NCBI GenBank assembly: GCA_900491605.1
Contig: UESW01004828.1
Span: forward strand, 217,904 to 281,903
From: Calamus simplicifolius
Taxonomy: Eukaryota > Streptophyta > Magnoliopsida > Arecales > Arecaceae
Reading direction: 5' to 3'
DNA: 64,000 nt
The translations under genes were made by a program, and so were the position numbers. Shown in pieces: positions 45,878-58,018 of this stretch. How positions within the stretch are numbered: position 1 is the first letter of the stretch; the number at the start of each line of letters is the position of its first letter. The notes under the pieces are model-generated. The model was not told the DNA's origin and searched no databases. It saw only the letters and a list, made by a program, of their open reading frames with translations.

Positions 45878-47626
45878 ATGAAGCAAATGCTAAATGCAGT
45901 GGAAGTTGAGCAGAAAACTCAACTCACATTTAGGCAACATTTGCGTGAGCTTTTATCAGAAATGATGGAGCAACAGGTAGCTCCAAGTACACATCAGCTA
46001 CGTAGGTCTAGTAAAACACATCATGTTCCTGAGAGATATGGATTTCTTATAGAAGATGATGAGCCTACTAACAACGAGGAAGCAATATGTGACATTGACT
46101 CCAAGAGATGGCTTGAAGCCATGAAGTATGAAATTGACTCTATGTACGACAACCAAGTATGGACTTTGGTTGATCCACCTGAAGGGATAAAACCCATTGG
46201 GTACAAATGGGTCTTCAAGAAGAAGATTGACATGGATGGCAATGTCATTACCTATAAGGCAAGGCTAGTTGCAAAAGGTTACAAGCAAAAGCAAAGTGTT
46301 GACTTTGATGAAACTTTTTCCTCTGTAGCCATGCTTAAGCCCATAAGGATTTTGCTTGCGATTACAGCCTATTACGATTATGAGATATGGCAAATGGATG
46401 TCAAGACCGCCTTCCTAAATGGTTATTTAGTGGAGGATGTGTATATGACACAACTTGAGGGTTTTTAGTCCACTGATTCTCAAAAGGTATGCAAGCTGCA
46501 AAGGTCCATTTATAGACTCAAGCAAGCCTCTAGAAGCTAGAACATCCGTTTTGATGAAACAATCAAAGAGTTTGATTTTACAAAAAATGAGGATGATCCA
46601 TGTGTGTACAAGAAGGTTAGTAGGAGTGTTATTGTATTCTTGATATTATATGTAGATGATATATTATTGATAGGAAACAATGTATCCTTGCTGTAAAAAG
46701 TGAAGGATTGGTTACTCAGCAAGTTCTCCATGAAAGATTTGGAAGAAGCAGCCTACATACTGGGTATTAAGATCTATAGAAATTTATTTAGGAGGTTGCT
46801 TGGATTATCCCAATCCACATACATAGATAAAGTGCTAAAACGGTTTAGCATGAAGAAATCCAAGAAGAGATTCCTGCCAGTATCGCATGGGGTTCATCTC
46901 TTCAAGGACATAAGTCCTAAGACCCAAGTGGAGAGAGAGCACATGAATAGGATTTCATACACCTCAGCAATCGGACCCATCATGTATGCAATGCTATGTA
47001 CGAGACCTGATATTTCTTATGCTTTGAGTATTACTAGTAGATACCAGAAAAACCCTGGTGAGAAACGTTGGATGGCCGTCAAGAATATCCTTAAGTACTT
47101 ATGAAGGACTAAGGATTTGTTCTTAGTTTATGGAGGAATCGAACTCATAGTTCAGGGTTATATGGATTCTAGCTTTTAGTCTGATAAAGATGATTATAAA
47201 TCTCAATCAGGCTGTCTTTATACTCAATGGTGGTGTAGTCAGCTGAAAGAGTTCTAAGCAGGAGATGACTGCCGACTCTATGACCAAAGTCGAGTACATC
47301 ACAGCATCAGATGCAGCCAAAGAAGCAGTTTGGATAAAAAAGTTCATCACTGAACTTGGTGTGGTTCCAAGCATTACTGATCCAGTACCCTTGTATTATG
47401 ATAACAATGGAGCTATTGCGCAAGCTAAGGAGCCAAGGTCTCATCAGAGGTCTAAATATGTACTCAGGAGATATCATGTAATGTGACGATATTGGTAGAA
47501 ATAATGTAAAAATAGAACGAGTCCCCACTGGGGATAATGTAGCTGATCCGCTAGCCCTACCACAGCAGAAGCATGATAATCATGTTAAGTCACTTGGTAT
47601 TAAATATATGGGTGAATGGCTCTAGT
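45878..47626 (+). pseudogene. Copia reverse transcriptase and RNase H (9-kb element)
   Basis: 45878-46468 is a clean frame: PIGYKWVFKKKIDMDGNV, YKARLVAKGYKQKQSVDFDE, QMDVKTAFLNGYLVEDVYM. It ends at TAG inside a conserved block. Then YRLKQASRS, LILYVDDILLIGN (46640-46680), 46700-47104 with AIGPIMYAMLCTRPDISYAL, and RNase H pieces from 47265 (VEYITASDAAKEAVWIKKFI, RSHQRSKYVLRRYH). The last readable part is SLGIKYMGEW before TAG at about 47623. Catalytic YVDD is intact, but at least six stops block translation. Confidence 0.92.
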
Positions 47627-47629
47627 GCA

Positions 47630-47639
47630 AGTGGGAGAT
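47630..47639 (+). other. Polypurine tract (9-kb element)
   Basis: AGTGGGAGAT directly before the 3' LTR. Confidence 0.8.
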
Positions 47640-49540
47640 TGTTAGTGTATGCCCTAGATCCAAATAGATTGAATGCTGTATACATTCTATGAATACAAAT
47701 CAAATAAAATGGTTTCTTTATCTATCTAGATGTCTTTTATTTGATATATTTGTCTGTGAGATAAAGTCCAAAAGAATGTGAACCGTGCATACGGAATTTG
47801 TAATAGAGATTACAAATTGTGAGATCCAAATTGCACATTATGGTTTGATTCTTTAAATTTTCCTAGTCGATGTGTAGATGGGACTGGACACCATCGAACA
47901 CCGTGAGACTGGCACACATTGTATATCCTCACCCTTAGGGTGAGCATCTGATTTCACAAACTAAAGTATGAAGATACTTGGATAGGTGTGTGGATGCTCG
48001 TTATTGTAATGATGCATTGGATGATCCGTACAGAGATCCCATATGGATATTCTATATAGTGTCGATGGTTGATCTCTAATGATGGTGGTGTGAGTGATCC
48101 TTTGACTTGAGATCTTCATTGCATCTCATGTATGAAATGTCACAATATCCAAACATCACTTTAGCCATGGATGGCAAATATGGTGTCGGTTGGGTATGAC
48201 ATGAAGTACATTAAAGGTAATGTTTGATCAAGACATGATTCATCTCCCATGATAAAAAGGGTTATATCCCACAGCCACTTGATGGATTAAATTGACTATT
48301 AATTCTTACAAGGTTGAGTTAGAATTCGAAATGGTTTCGATGTTCTAATTCATATGAGTCAATTTTTCTGAGATCAAGTAAACAAAGATCAATTATAGGG
48401 TTGACACATTCCATACCACTGATTGATCTGAGATATGTGACGAAGGAATTGAATCACACGATAACCATTTATAGACAGGTGTTGTTGATGGTCACGTCAA
48501 CAAAATGTTTAGCACTTGGGTGGTTGGGTGGTCATGATGCTTTGCTAGAGGCCTCTCATGATCTATAATCATGTTGTTGACTTGGACAAAAAGTTGTCCA
48601 ATCATTCCTAGGGTCAGTGATTAGGACATGATTATTGCCAACATGTTAAGGGGCCTAATGGGTCATATGCATTAAGAAAAATTTTGGATGAATTAAAATA
48701 GGAATTAAATTAGATTTAATTCAGTTAATGTGACCAATTAAATAATTAGGTAAGACACAATTTAAAGAAGATAAAATAATAATAGATATGATCCATCATA
48801 GTAGAAGGAATGATAGGAAGAAATTATTTCATGTGATGGACGGCTCTGATTATTCATGTATGGACGGTAAATCTCAGTCATATGAAGAAGGATTCATGCC
48901 CATGGGATGAGGCATGATGAATCTCTTTGATAACTAATTCCTAATTTCAAAGGTTGAGATTGTGACACTTGGATTAACGTTACCATGAGAAGGGAAGTCT
49001 CTTCCTCTCCCTTGGATTAAGGTTACAATGATGTTACCATGAGAAAGGGAGTCTCTTCCTCTTCCTTGGATTAACATTACCTGAGAAAAGAGATCTCTTC
49101 TTCTTTCTTGAAACATTTCTTTCTCTCCCTCTCTCTATAAATATTCCTTCCTCCTAGAAAGATGTAGATGAAAAAGATTAGATATTTTAGACCTACAGAG
49201 ATATCTTCTGTTTTGAATATTTCTATAAGAAAATTCAAGAGGTGCACCCCTCTCTTCCTAAGTGTCATTTTCATACCTTGAAGCTCTTCATCCACTCTTC
49301 TCTGCATGGATCACTGTCAGAGGCTGGACATATGGATGGCTAGTGGTAGAGGATTCATCGGCTTCATCCTTTTCTACATTGATAAAGGACCCAGGTATGA
49401 ATAAATCTAATATTTTAGATTTTATTTCTAATTTAATGAATCTGTTCCTAAGGATCTTGGGTATCCGAAAATTTTGTATTATATCTTCTGCTACATTTTT
49501 CATGAATTTGATTCATGTCTTGAATACATAATTTCCAACA
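47640..49540 (+). repeat. 3' LTR of the 9-kb copia element (1901 bp)
   Basis: Starts TGTTAGTGTATGCCC, ends AATTTCCAACA, followed by the TSD copy AAACA. It is diverged from the 5' LTR. Confidence 0.93.
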
Positions 49541-49545
49541 AAACA

Positions 49546-50528
49546 TGCCTATAATTACTAGATAATGGATATTTCTATTATGATCGTAGGAAGAGAGCTT
49601 AGGGCCTGGTAAAATAAAATTAATAAATTAACAAAATGGATTTAAATTAATAGAAACAAATATAGATATGTGCTAATTAAAATTGAATTGTCGATTAGGT
49701 CCGGAAGAGGAACCCTAAGTTGAAATAGCTGAATCCTTTGCATTTATTAGGTAAGTAGTGATTAACAACTTCTAAAATTTATTATATTTTAAAAAAATAA
49801 ATATTCATCACTCTATAATACTTAGTTTATAAATATTACGTGCCTATATATGATCATAATTTTTATGATGTACTTGATATTGATTATTTATTACTTATAA
49901 TGAATTGATAAAGATGTTGGACTAATGAATAAGATTTAATGAGAGATGATGAAACTGAATTAAGGTTCTAACCTAATTATATTGGATGACACTCGGATGC
50001 CCTATCAGTAGGATCATATGCTGAAAAATCGCATGATCTTAGATAATATACTTGGTTGATACCCTACCAATAGAGCTATACACTAAAAAAATTCATGACC
50101 TTAGGAGATATACTCAATTGATACCCTACCTTTGAAGATTATATACCGGTAATACCTATGACCTTGAGGACTATAACTTGGTTATACACTGCTGTGGGGT
50201 TGAAACACTAGAGAAATAATTCTAGCATAATAAGATTAAAGGATATGATACAATGAGAATTAAGATTAGATGACATGACATAATGAGAACTAAGAAGGTA
50301 AAAAAAATATAGATTAATTATTTAAATTAATAAATTATATATGCATACTATTATTATGTTATATTTTAGATGGTTAATCATTATCTACTAGGCTGTTGAG
50401 CTCATTATATTTTACCTTTTCTTTTCAAATTCTGCTCAATAGTTGCATGAGGACAATAATGAGAGAGTGCCTAGATGTGCGAGGAGAAAAAAAATATTAG
50501 TTGATAAGACTTAGCATTTTTAAATAAT
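49546..50528. other. No gene; old repeat DNA hosting the neighbouring insertions
   Basis: AT-rich. 49985-50195 has three to four diverged units of about 60-65 bases around TTGATACCCTACC. Near 50390 GCTGTTGAGCTCA and 50440-50500 resemble gypsy LTR sequence. It may be the same old LTR as 39600-40563 and 53969-54121, split by the copia element and the LINE. Confidence 0.4.
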
Positions 50529-50799
50529 GGTTTTGTAAATAAATAACTTTTCCAAGGCCGGTCCCAAGCTTGAGTAAAGGAGAAGGGTTGCATTAGGTAG
50601 CTAACAGCCTGTGTAAAACTCTTTCATAACCCTTAAAATATGAATCTATTAAATCAAACTGTACAAAGGGCTAGGACATCCCCATTAAGAGACGCGTTGC
50701 ATCTACCTCTGAATGTTTCAAAAATAGGCAAGGGATGCCGCACCAGCTTCCAGATGCGGTAATAAGTAAGCAAGAATTTTTGTACTATGAACGAGTGTA

Positions 50800-51425
50800 A
50801 GTAAAGAAGTTAGTCCATGATAGTCAGCTTAGAATAGTAACTTGAAACATAGAAACACTAACAGGTAAAGCTATGAAGATAGTGGACACTATAATTAGAA
50901 GAAAATTAAATATAATATTCTTATAAGAGACTAAATGGATAGATAAAAGATCTAGAAAAATAGAGAATACATGATATAAATTATATTACACTAAAAATAT
51001 AAAATAGAAATGAAGTAGGAATAATTGTAGACAAGAATTTTAAGGAATATGTTGTTAAGGTAACTAGGAAAGAAGATCGGATTATATCACTAAAATTTAT
51101 AATTAAGAATAATATAATTAACATAATTAGTACATATGTACCACAAGTAGGATTAGACTAACAAAATAAGACATAATTTTGGAAAGACATAGATGAAGTA
51201 ATGCAAGAAATACCATAAGATGAAAAGATATATTTGAAAGAATATTTTAATGGACATGAAGGATATAGATTTGAAGATCGGAATAAAGTCGGCGTGAGCT
51301 TATTAGATTTTGTAGTGGCATATGATCTAACAATAGCAAACACTTGTTTCAAAAAAAAATATGAACATTTACTAATATTTAAAAGTGGATCTAATAAAAG
51401 TCAAATAGACTTTTTTTTTAACTAG
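50800..51425 (+). pseudogene. RTE LINE endonuclease domain
   Basis: Plus-strand frames give NIETLTGKAMKIVDTIIRRK, the apurinic-endonuclease-like start, then QETKWI (here with a base change at the Gln), then a GIIVDKNFKEYVVKV region, IINIISTYVPQVGLD and finally SNKSQIDFFF. 51234-51425 is open (FNGHEGYRFEDRNKVGVSLL...). The motif order is that of the LINE APE-type nuclease that nicks the target DNA. Stops and frame changes inactivate it. Confidence 0.85.
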
Positions 51426-52348
51426 AAAGATAGATAAAATAACATGTAAAAACTATAAGTTATTCCAAAAGAAAGTTTAACTTCAAAACATAGGATAATG
51501 ATAGTAGACATATGGATAAAAATAAAATGTAGAGTAAAATATAAAACTATTAATCCAAAAATTAAATGATAAAATTTGAAAAGAGAAAAACTAGAATTAT
51601 TTAAAGAAAAGTTAGTAAGAGAAATGACTATGAATATAAAAAGTGATCCCAATTTAATATAAAAAAAGTAACTAAATACATAAAAAATAGAGTAAAAGAA
51701 GTTCTAGAAGAATCAAAAGGAGCAGAACTAGTAGGAAAGAAAACTTGATGGTAGAATGAGAAAGTTCAAGCTACCATCAAGTTTAAAAGGATAAACTATA
51801 AAATTTGACAAGAGGCTAGGAATGAAGAAAGTCTTAAAAGGTATAGAGTTGCAAAGAAAGAAGCTACAAAAGTGGTAAGTAATGCCAAACTTAAAGCCTA
51901 TGATGATTTATATAATAGACTAGATATGAAAGAAAGTGAAAAGACTATATAAACTAGCAAAAATAAGAGAAAATAAAATAAAAGATTATGACTATATTAA
52001 ATGTATTAAGGATGAAGATGAAAGAGTCTTAGCAAAAAAAAGATAAAAGAACGATAAAAAATTATTTTAAAAAATTATTAAGTAAAATAATTTAGTAAAT
52101 TTAAGGATAGAAGGATGTGATAATCTAGGAGTAACAAATGAACATAAATTTTTTTTATCGATTTAGCATGCTTGAGGTTAAAAAGGCTTTGAGTAAAATA
52201 AAAAATGCAAAGGCATTAGGATCATATGTGATCTATATTGAGGTTTGGAAAGGCTTAGAAAAAATTAGAGTCATGTGATTAATCAATTTATTTAATATGA
52301 TTGTAGCAACTAAAAGAATGCTGGATGATTGGAGAAAAAGTATAATAC

Positions 52349-52350
<2 letters not shown>

Positions 52351-52402
<52 letters not shown>
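52351..52402. repeat. (AT)n microsatellite in LINE
   Basis: About 25 perfect TA units inside the LINE RT region. Confidence 0.95.
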
Positions 52403-52406
<4 letters not shown>

Positions 52407-52914
52407 GATATTTAAAATGTAAAAATTATAGAGAAATTAAGCTAATGAGTCATACAATGAAATTATGAGAGAGAGTAATAGAAAATTGAATAAGAGCTGA
52501 AACTTTAGTGTCAAATAATCAATTTGGATTTATGACTGAAAGATCGACCATGAAAGCTATTTATTTATTAAGAAGATTGATGAAGAGATATAGAAAAAAA
52601 AGACCTTCATATGTTCTTTATTGATTTAGAAAAAGCATCTGATAGAGTATCTAAAGAAATAATATGGTAGGTTTTAGAGAGAAAAAAAGTTACCAAAAGG
52701 TACATAGAATTGATAAAAGATATGTATGATAGAACAATAACTATTGTTAAAACAACAATAGAAGAAACTAGTGAGTTTTCAATTACTGTAGGTTTACATC
52801 AAGGATCTGCCTTAAGTCTATATCTTTTTGTATTAATTATTGATGAATTAACCAAACATATTCAAAATGATATCCCATGGTATATGTTATTTGCAGATGA
52901 TATAGTGTTAATTG

Positions 52915-53175
52915 CTAAGGTTGCGGCTGACTCGAATAATTCAAGGTTAATCCTTGGGGCCTGAAACGTCGGTGCTAAAGGGGCTAAGGTTTCTTCTAGT
53001 CTCCCTATTCTGACTGCTGGCACCTAGGTGGGGTCAGGTTGACCTACTCGTCTTCGGATGGGAAACGGCTACGTAAATCTGGCGTCGTGCATGGAATATA
53101 TCCTACGGGGAACGGAGCCGCATGGGACCTAGCTACGGGTCGAAAGCCTCCTTCCCCTTTTTTGTACCAAAAAAA
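52915..53175 (+). mobile_element. Poly(A)-tailed retroposon, SINE-like or truncated LINE
   Basis: About 260 bases of GC-richer sequence split the LINE between the LFADDIVLI block and the DETKYGVNAK block. It ends CCTTTTTTGTACC plus an A-run, and ATTG (possibly AATTG) is repeated on both sides. Removing it restores the continuous RT order. I see no convincing RNA polymerase III boxes, so whether it is a SINE is open. Confidence 0.7.
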
Positions 53176-53968
53176 AATTGATGAAACTAAATATGGAGTA
53201 AATGCTAAGATAGAGATTTAAAGAAAGGCTTTAAAATCTAAAGGTTTAAAGATGAGTAAACTAAAACTGAATACATGAAATATAATTTTAGTGAAAATAA
53301 AATAAATAAAAAAGGTAGAGATTGCAAGCCAAGAGATATCAAGGAGTAAAAAATTTAGGTATTTGGGATCAATTATCCAGTAAGAAGGTGAAATAGGTGA
53401 AGATATGAATCATAGAGTTAAAGCATAATGGATTAAGTGAGTGCTTTGGGAGTATTATATGGTTGGTGCATTCCATTAAAATTAAAAGAAAAATTCTATA
53501 AAATCGCTATTAGGCTAGCTATGCTATATGGAGTAAAGTGTTAAGTAATATTGAAACAATATGTGAATAAATTAAGTGTAATAGAAATGTGTATGTTAAG
53601 ATGGATATGTGGTAAAACTTTAAAAGATAGAATTAGAAATAAACATATAAGAGAAATTATAGGAGTAGCCTCAATTAAAGATAAAATGAAATAAAATTGA
53701 TTGTGGCGGTTTAGACATATACAACATAGACCTTTAAATGCTTCAATTAGAAAGAGTGATCTTTTAACAATCCATGGTAAGGATAGAGGTAATGGTAGAC
53801 CTAAACTAATATGGACATAAATAATTAAAAAGATATAACTATTTGTAATTTGAATGTCGACTTGATCCTGAATAGAGCAGAGTGAAGGAATCAAATTCAT
53901 GTAGCCGACCCATGTAGTTGGGAAAAGGCTTAGATGAGTTGAGTTGAGTTAAGGTTTTATAAATAAAT

Positions 53969-54834
53969 GTTTATTTATATTGCTTGAAGAACTTTTAAAT
54001 TTGATGATTACAACTTTATATTAATATGTTGTGAATACCTTATATATTTGTAAGAAACTTTTTATGAGTATGCAGTAATTTATCATGACTCACAACTCAA
54101 AATTTGGGTTTGAAACGTGACGTTAAGAGTTTGATAGAGATAAAATAGTGAAAACAATTATTTTTAAAAAATAAGATACCTATTAAATTAAGTAGCAACA
54201 ATTTTTCCTACAACTATTCTCATAGCAAAATAGTCTCAAGATGCACTTTAATGAATAACTCAACTTATTATTCGATTTGAGTGGCAGATATTCAAAAAAG
54301 TGAGCTAGTCTGCACTTTCAATTTGAGTTGTATATGGCTCTTACTCATATGATTTAAATAGTTATTGAATACAATTCTTATTTGTTATATGGGTCCAAAT
54401 ATATCACCTATGATCTTAGAAATCTTAAGTCTTTCCAAATTTATTCAATTCTCATGAATGGTGAGGTAAAGTGAGATCTTAGGTTATGCCAGTCTCGTTG
54501 CCGCCAAGATTATTGATATATCAGGAGTAATTAGAATCTCCAGACTAACACTTGCACCATCCATTTATTACCATCATTGTCGTGGTAGGTGAAGTGAAGG
54601 TGGATGAGTTGTACGTCCAAACAACAATAATAGGTGAGTTTTCTAATTTGATCTTGACAGCTAAGACACCTGATGGGCTTATTACGGGTTATCTTTTCAT
54701 ACAGCACATATTTCATGGTCTACGAAGCTTGCAAAGGATTTTTTTTTTTTTTTTTTTGTATAACGGATAATCACATTATTATGGCATGAGTTAAATTTTA
54801 AAGATTAAAATATATAATTTATTATAAATGTTAC
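53969..54834. other. No gene; old repeat DNA
   Basis: AT-rich. GGGTTTGAAACGTGACG near 54108-54123 could be a decayed gypsy LTR end. A T-run of 20 bases lies at 54738-54757. Short frames have no known motif. Confidence 0.4.
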
Positions 54835-55130
54835 TGTTGAAATCCGTCCTTCGACTCGGGCGCGATCGGGCTCCCTTCTGGGTGGACCTGCAAAACAGTC
54901 CTCATGCGAGAGGCGTTGGGGGTGGCCCTCCACGGAAGACCCTCCGACACTCAAGTCAGCAGGATCGGCAATCAACAAACGAGAGGAGAAGGCTCTCGCT
55001 GAAAAGTCTCTCCAGGGGCGGCCTTTCGAGAGCTCTGAGCAGAGCGTTAATAGTGGAAAGAGGGTGAGCAGAAGTAGAAGGAGGGTAGGCCAGTAAGCCA
55101 GTGCGCATACCTGAGGAGCCGAGAGATGAC

Positions 55131-55142
55131 CCTATTTATAGA
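55131..55142 (-). promoter_or_regulatory. TATA box of Tat-like LTR
   Basis: The minus strand reads CTCTATAAATAGG and is followed by pyrimidine-rich leader sequence toward the LTR end. Confidence 0.65.
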
Positions 55143-55435
55143 GGATCACCTGATTCCTTGGGGGTGTCGTGGGTCCAAAAGTCGTTAGGATTCGAATCCG
55201 GTTTGTTATGAGGTCAGTAAGATTCGCATCTTGTTGGTTAGAGGATTGACGACTGGGAGAGCTAGTTGATGCCTCGAGACTTGGCGATTGCGTAGGCTCC
55301 AGGTCTCAGGCCACTCTCGCGGGTCCTAGGCCACTCTCGGGCATGATTTCTGTTTGGAATCTTACGAATTTAAACTCTCCCGCCGGATTCCGTGGAGATG
55401 CTTGAGCGCCTGAGTTTGGCCGAGGCATAACAGAT

Positions 55436-55714
55436 AGCTCGGCCAGGATCGAGAGATAGGAATAGCTCGGCTGAGGCCGAGAGATGGGGATAGCTCAGCT
55501 AAGGCCGAGAGACAAGGATAGCTCGGCTGAGACCGAGAGATGGGAATAGCTCGGCTGGGGCCGAGAGACAAGGATAGCTCGGCTGGGGCCAAGATATGGG
55601 AATAGCTCGGCTGGGGCCGAGAGACAAGGATAGCTCGGCTGAGACCGAGACATAGGAATAGCTCGACTGGGGCCGAGAGACAAGGATAGCTCGGCTGGGG
55701 CCGAAACATGGGGA
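55436..55714. repeat. 28-bp minisatellite in LTR, about 10 units
   Basis: Units GATAGCTCGGCTGGGGCCGA plus GAGACAAG or GAGATGGG. The two tail types mostly alternate, giving a 56-bp higher-order unit. Each unit holds the dyad CTCGGC...GCCGAG. Confidence 0.92.
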
Positions 55715-55871
55715 TCCGCACCTTGGAATCCTTGGCTCGCTGAGGGGTTAAGGCGCCCCGATCCACTGAGGCTGACTCATCCCTAGCAGGTATCGTACAG
55801 CAAGCGGGAGTTAGGGTTGATCCTAACCCTTTGCATGATTATTGATGCAACGACAATTTTGCCCCTCAACA

Positions 55872-56269
55872 CATGCCCCCACTCCCTAGTTCGAAGCGTA
55901 GGTTCGGGCGTAGGGAGTATAACTCCGAGTGGCATGATCTGAATAGGTTCGGATTTGACAGCCTGCGTAATGATGCCCTAATTAATGCTGCGTGGCCGCC
56001 TTGCCTTTACGGGACGGAACCATCGCTTCTTAGGCGCAACGGTTGGGGAAGTGCTACGTAAAAAATCACGGTTTTCACAGTGCCTACAATGGCGGTTCCG
56101 AGCGTTCCGATCAAGACACCTTATCTTCTCTTTGAGGCGGTTTCCTTCGGGGAGAAGCAAAGTCGAAACAGCGTCATTCAATTTCGCAACGCCCTTTCGT
56201 CCCTTCTTGGAGGATCACGTTCCTCTTTTTCCTTTGCAGCATCGCTCGGTGTTTTCTTCAACCAACAGC
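55872..56269 (+). other. Region upstream of the antisense gene
   Basis: Begins with the complement of the polypurine tract. It forms the 5' flank of the plus-strand gene. Open frames (for example 55873-56061) have no known motif. No clear TATA box was seen within it. Confidence 0.5.
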
Positions 56270-56913
56270 ATGGTGAAGCCTAGCGACCTAATTTTAGATA
56301 TTGCTGCTGAAGATTTGGGGAAAATACGCCAGAGATATGGCATTCCCTCGGATGTCATTTTACGGTCGCCGAAGCCCGAGCATAGGGTTTCGCAATAGCT
56401 GGAGGGTGGAGTCTTTCTTTACGAGGATAGCCTGAAGGCAGGCCTCCGACTTCCCCTTCACCCCTTGTGAAAGAGGTCATGAGGTTCTACAGCATCTGCC
56501 CGACAATGGTGGCTCCCAACAGCTGGTGGAGTATCATCGGATTTATCTCGATGTGCAACTGGGTTCAGGTAACAGCAACTCTGTCCCTGTTCCATGTTTG
56601 TTACCACCTAATGTCCGGGAGGAGCTCGAGTGGTCCTATATCGGACCTCAGAAGTCGTTCAAGACGATCATGGATAAACTGTCATCCATAAAGGAATGGA
56701 AGGTTCGATTCTTTATCACCAAAGGGAACATCGGTTCCGGCTTTCCGCGGGTATGGGGAAACCCTATTAGGGATATGGAAGCGAATCCAGCCTTGTCTAA
56801 ACAAGAGGAGGAGGACCTAGGGGTCCTTCTTGACGATCGAGTGTTCTCGTCCCATGTTCTACTATCGGAGGAGGCTCTTTTTGCTGCTGGGCTTAGCCCC
56901 ATTGACCCGCGAG

Positions 56914-56996
56914 GTAAGTCCCTCTCTTTCTCCCCTCCATTGATTTCATTCGAGTGAGTACGTCTCGGTCTGACTGTTTGCCTACTGTGCTTGCAG
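56914..56996 (+). other. Predicted intron 1 of the antisense gene
   Basis: Donor GAG/GTAAGT, pyrimidine-rich middle, acceptor TGTGCTTGCAG. Splicing joins DPR to AKKSALEG in frame. Confidence 0.75.
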
Positions 56997-57935
56997 CCAA
57001 GAAATCTGCGCTGGAGGGTCGTATAAAGAAAGAGTTGGGCAAGCGCCCGAGAGAAGATGGTAGTGCAGAAAGGCGTAAGTCTGAGAAGAAGGTTCGTCTT
57101 TCTGGAGAGCACTCATCGGAGGCTGGGAGAGTTAGGGCTAGTCCGCGCTCTTTACCATCAAAGGAAGTGGATGTGGGGGAGCCGGCAGTAAGAGAGGGGT
57201 CCCCTTAGTTGGAGGAGGGAGTAATAGTCGCGACGGAGGAGCAGAGGGCGGAGGAGGACTCAGAGAGGGTTGCTGAAATCCCTTGTCCTCTGGTGGTGGA
57301 GATAGTGGATAGCCCGGACGAGGCTCTGGCGGAAGTTCAGGGTGGGCCTATCGTTGAAGGGCCTCCCTCGGAGGGATTAGAGGGCAGCAACGTTGAGCCA
57401 TTTGTAACGGAGGCTTAGGAGGAATTTCCTGCTGGAGAGCTTCCTCCTGAGGAGGTCAGAGAAGTTGTTGAACAGATCGAGGCCTCGGGGGAGCTCGTGG
57501 GGGAGGAGCAGGCGCCGATGATTAAAGAAGGTCCCTCGGTGAGGAAAGAGGGTAGGATGACGACCTTCCAGCCGAAGCCTCTCATGCTGGAGCCTCAGGA
57601 CCATTGAGGTCTGGGCTGGCCGAGTTATTCGAGGAATCACAGGCCAGGCTTCTGCTGAAGGAGGCCAGGAGATTGCGAGCTTCTCGGTCTGAGGTTGCCC
57701 AGACTGATCCCTCAGATGGGCAGCCTGGGAGTTCTGATCCGGCCATCGAGGAGGCATTCTCTGCTCTGATGAAGTCGGCATTGTATCTGAGCGCGGGTCC
57801 CTCGATGAACGAGTTTGCAGACTTGGATCTTATCGACGCTACGTTTGGTCGGCGGAATGCAGCGAAGGATATTCATCTCCTTCCTGAAATCAACAACTCC
57901 GCCCTCATGGAGCTAGCCAGGTCTTACACCTCCGG

Positions 57936-58018
57936 GTGAGTTGCTATTCCAGAGTAGTGGGCACTTTCTGATTAGCTTGATCGTGCTTCCTTATTCTTAC
58001 TTGAGTTTTGTTTCGCAG
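57936..58018 (+). other. Predicted intron 2 of the antisense gene
   Basis: Donor CCGG/GTGAGT, acceptor TTTGTTTCGCAG. Downstream coding resumes with one frame break after the junction. Confidence 0.65.

Larger units (their letters stand above)
40569..49540 (+). mobile_element. Complete but inactive Ty1/copia element (8972 bp), TSD AAACA
   Basis: AAACA flanks both ends (40564-40568 and 49541-49545). LTRs of 1997 and 1901 bp enclose a primer-binding-like site, a long AT-rich leader, gag, protease, integrase, RT, RNase H and a polypurine tract. The LTRs differ visibly by indels and substitutions, and pol has many stops, so it is old. Size and LTR length resemble Angela-type elements; the lineage is not proven. 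Confidence 0.93.
52115..53650 (+). pseudogene. RTE LINE reverse transcriptase and C-terminal region
   Basis: 52150-52350 has the finger region (VKKALSKIKNAKA-like). 52470-52630 reads IRAETLVSNNQFGFMTERST and FIDLEKASDRV (catalytic D). 52710-52964 is open, with VGLHQGSALSLYLFVLIIDE and LFADDIVLI, the catalytic pair. After a nested insertion the RT continues at 53176 (DETKYGVNAKIEI). The C-terminal part includes MLRWICGKT (about 53590-53620). Many stops, so not functional. Confidence 0.9.
50545..53952 (+). mobile_element. RTE-type LINE, nearly full length
   Basis: Starts shortly before GGCCGGTCCCAAGCTTGAG (50555), like plant RTE elements, and ends in TTGAG repeats. A direct repeat, GGTTTTGTAAATAAAT (50529-50544) and GGTTTTATAAATAAAT (53953-53968), flanks it with 15 of 16 bases equal. 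It contains endonuclease and reverse transcriptase with many stops. It carries an (AT)n microsatellite and a nested insertion in RT. Confidence 0.9.
54835..55871 (-). repeat. 3' LTR of Tat-like element (about 1.04 kb)
   Basis: Plus orientation TGTTGAAATCC...CCCCTCAACA. TATA box CTATAAATAGG on the minus strand at 55141-55131. It contains a 28-bp minisatellite (55436-55714). An alternative left end is 54829 (TGTTACTG). Confidence 0.75.

Noticed and set aside
51422..51652. Minus-strand hydrophobic frame
   Set aside because: Antisense to the AT-rich LINE interior.
55436..55714. Regular 28-bp repeats that look like a CRISPR array
   Set aside because: The units are directly adjacent with no spacers, and they lie in a plant LTR.
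55362..55766. 134-codon frame with repeated PSYPCLSAPAEL-like units
   Set aside because: It translates the 28-bp minisatellite; 28 is not a multiple of 3 and frame use is incidental.
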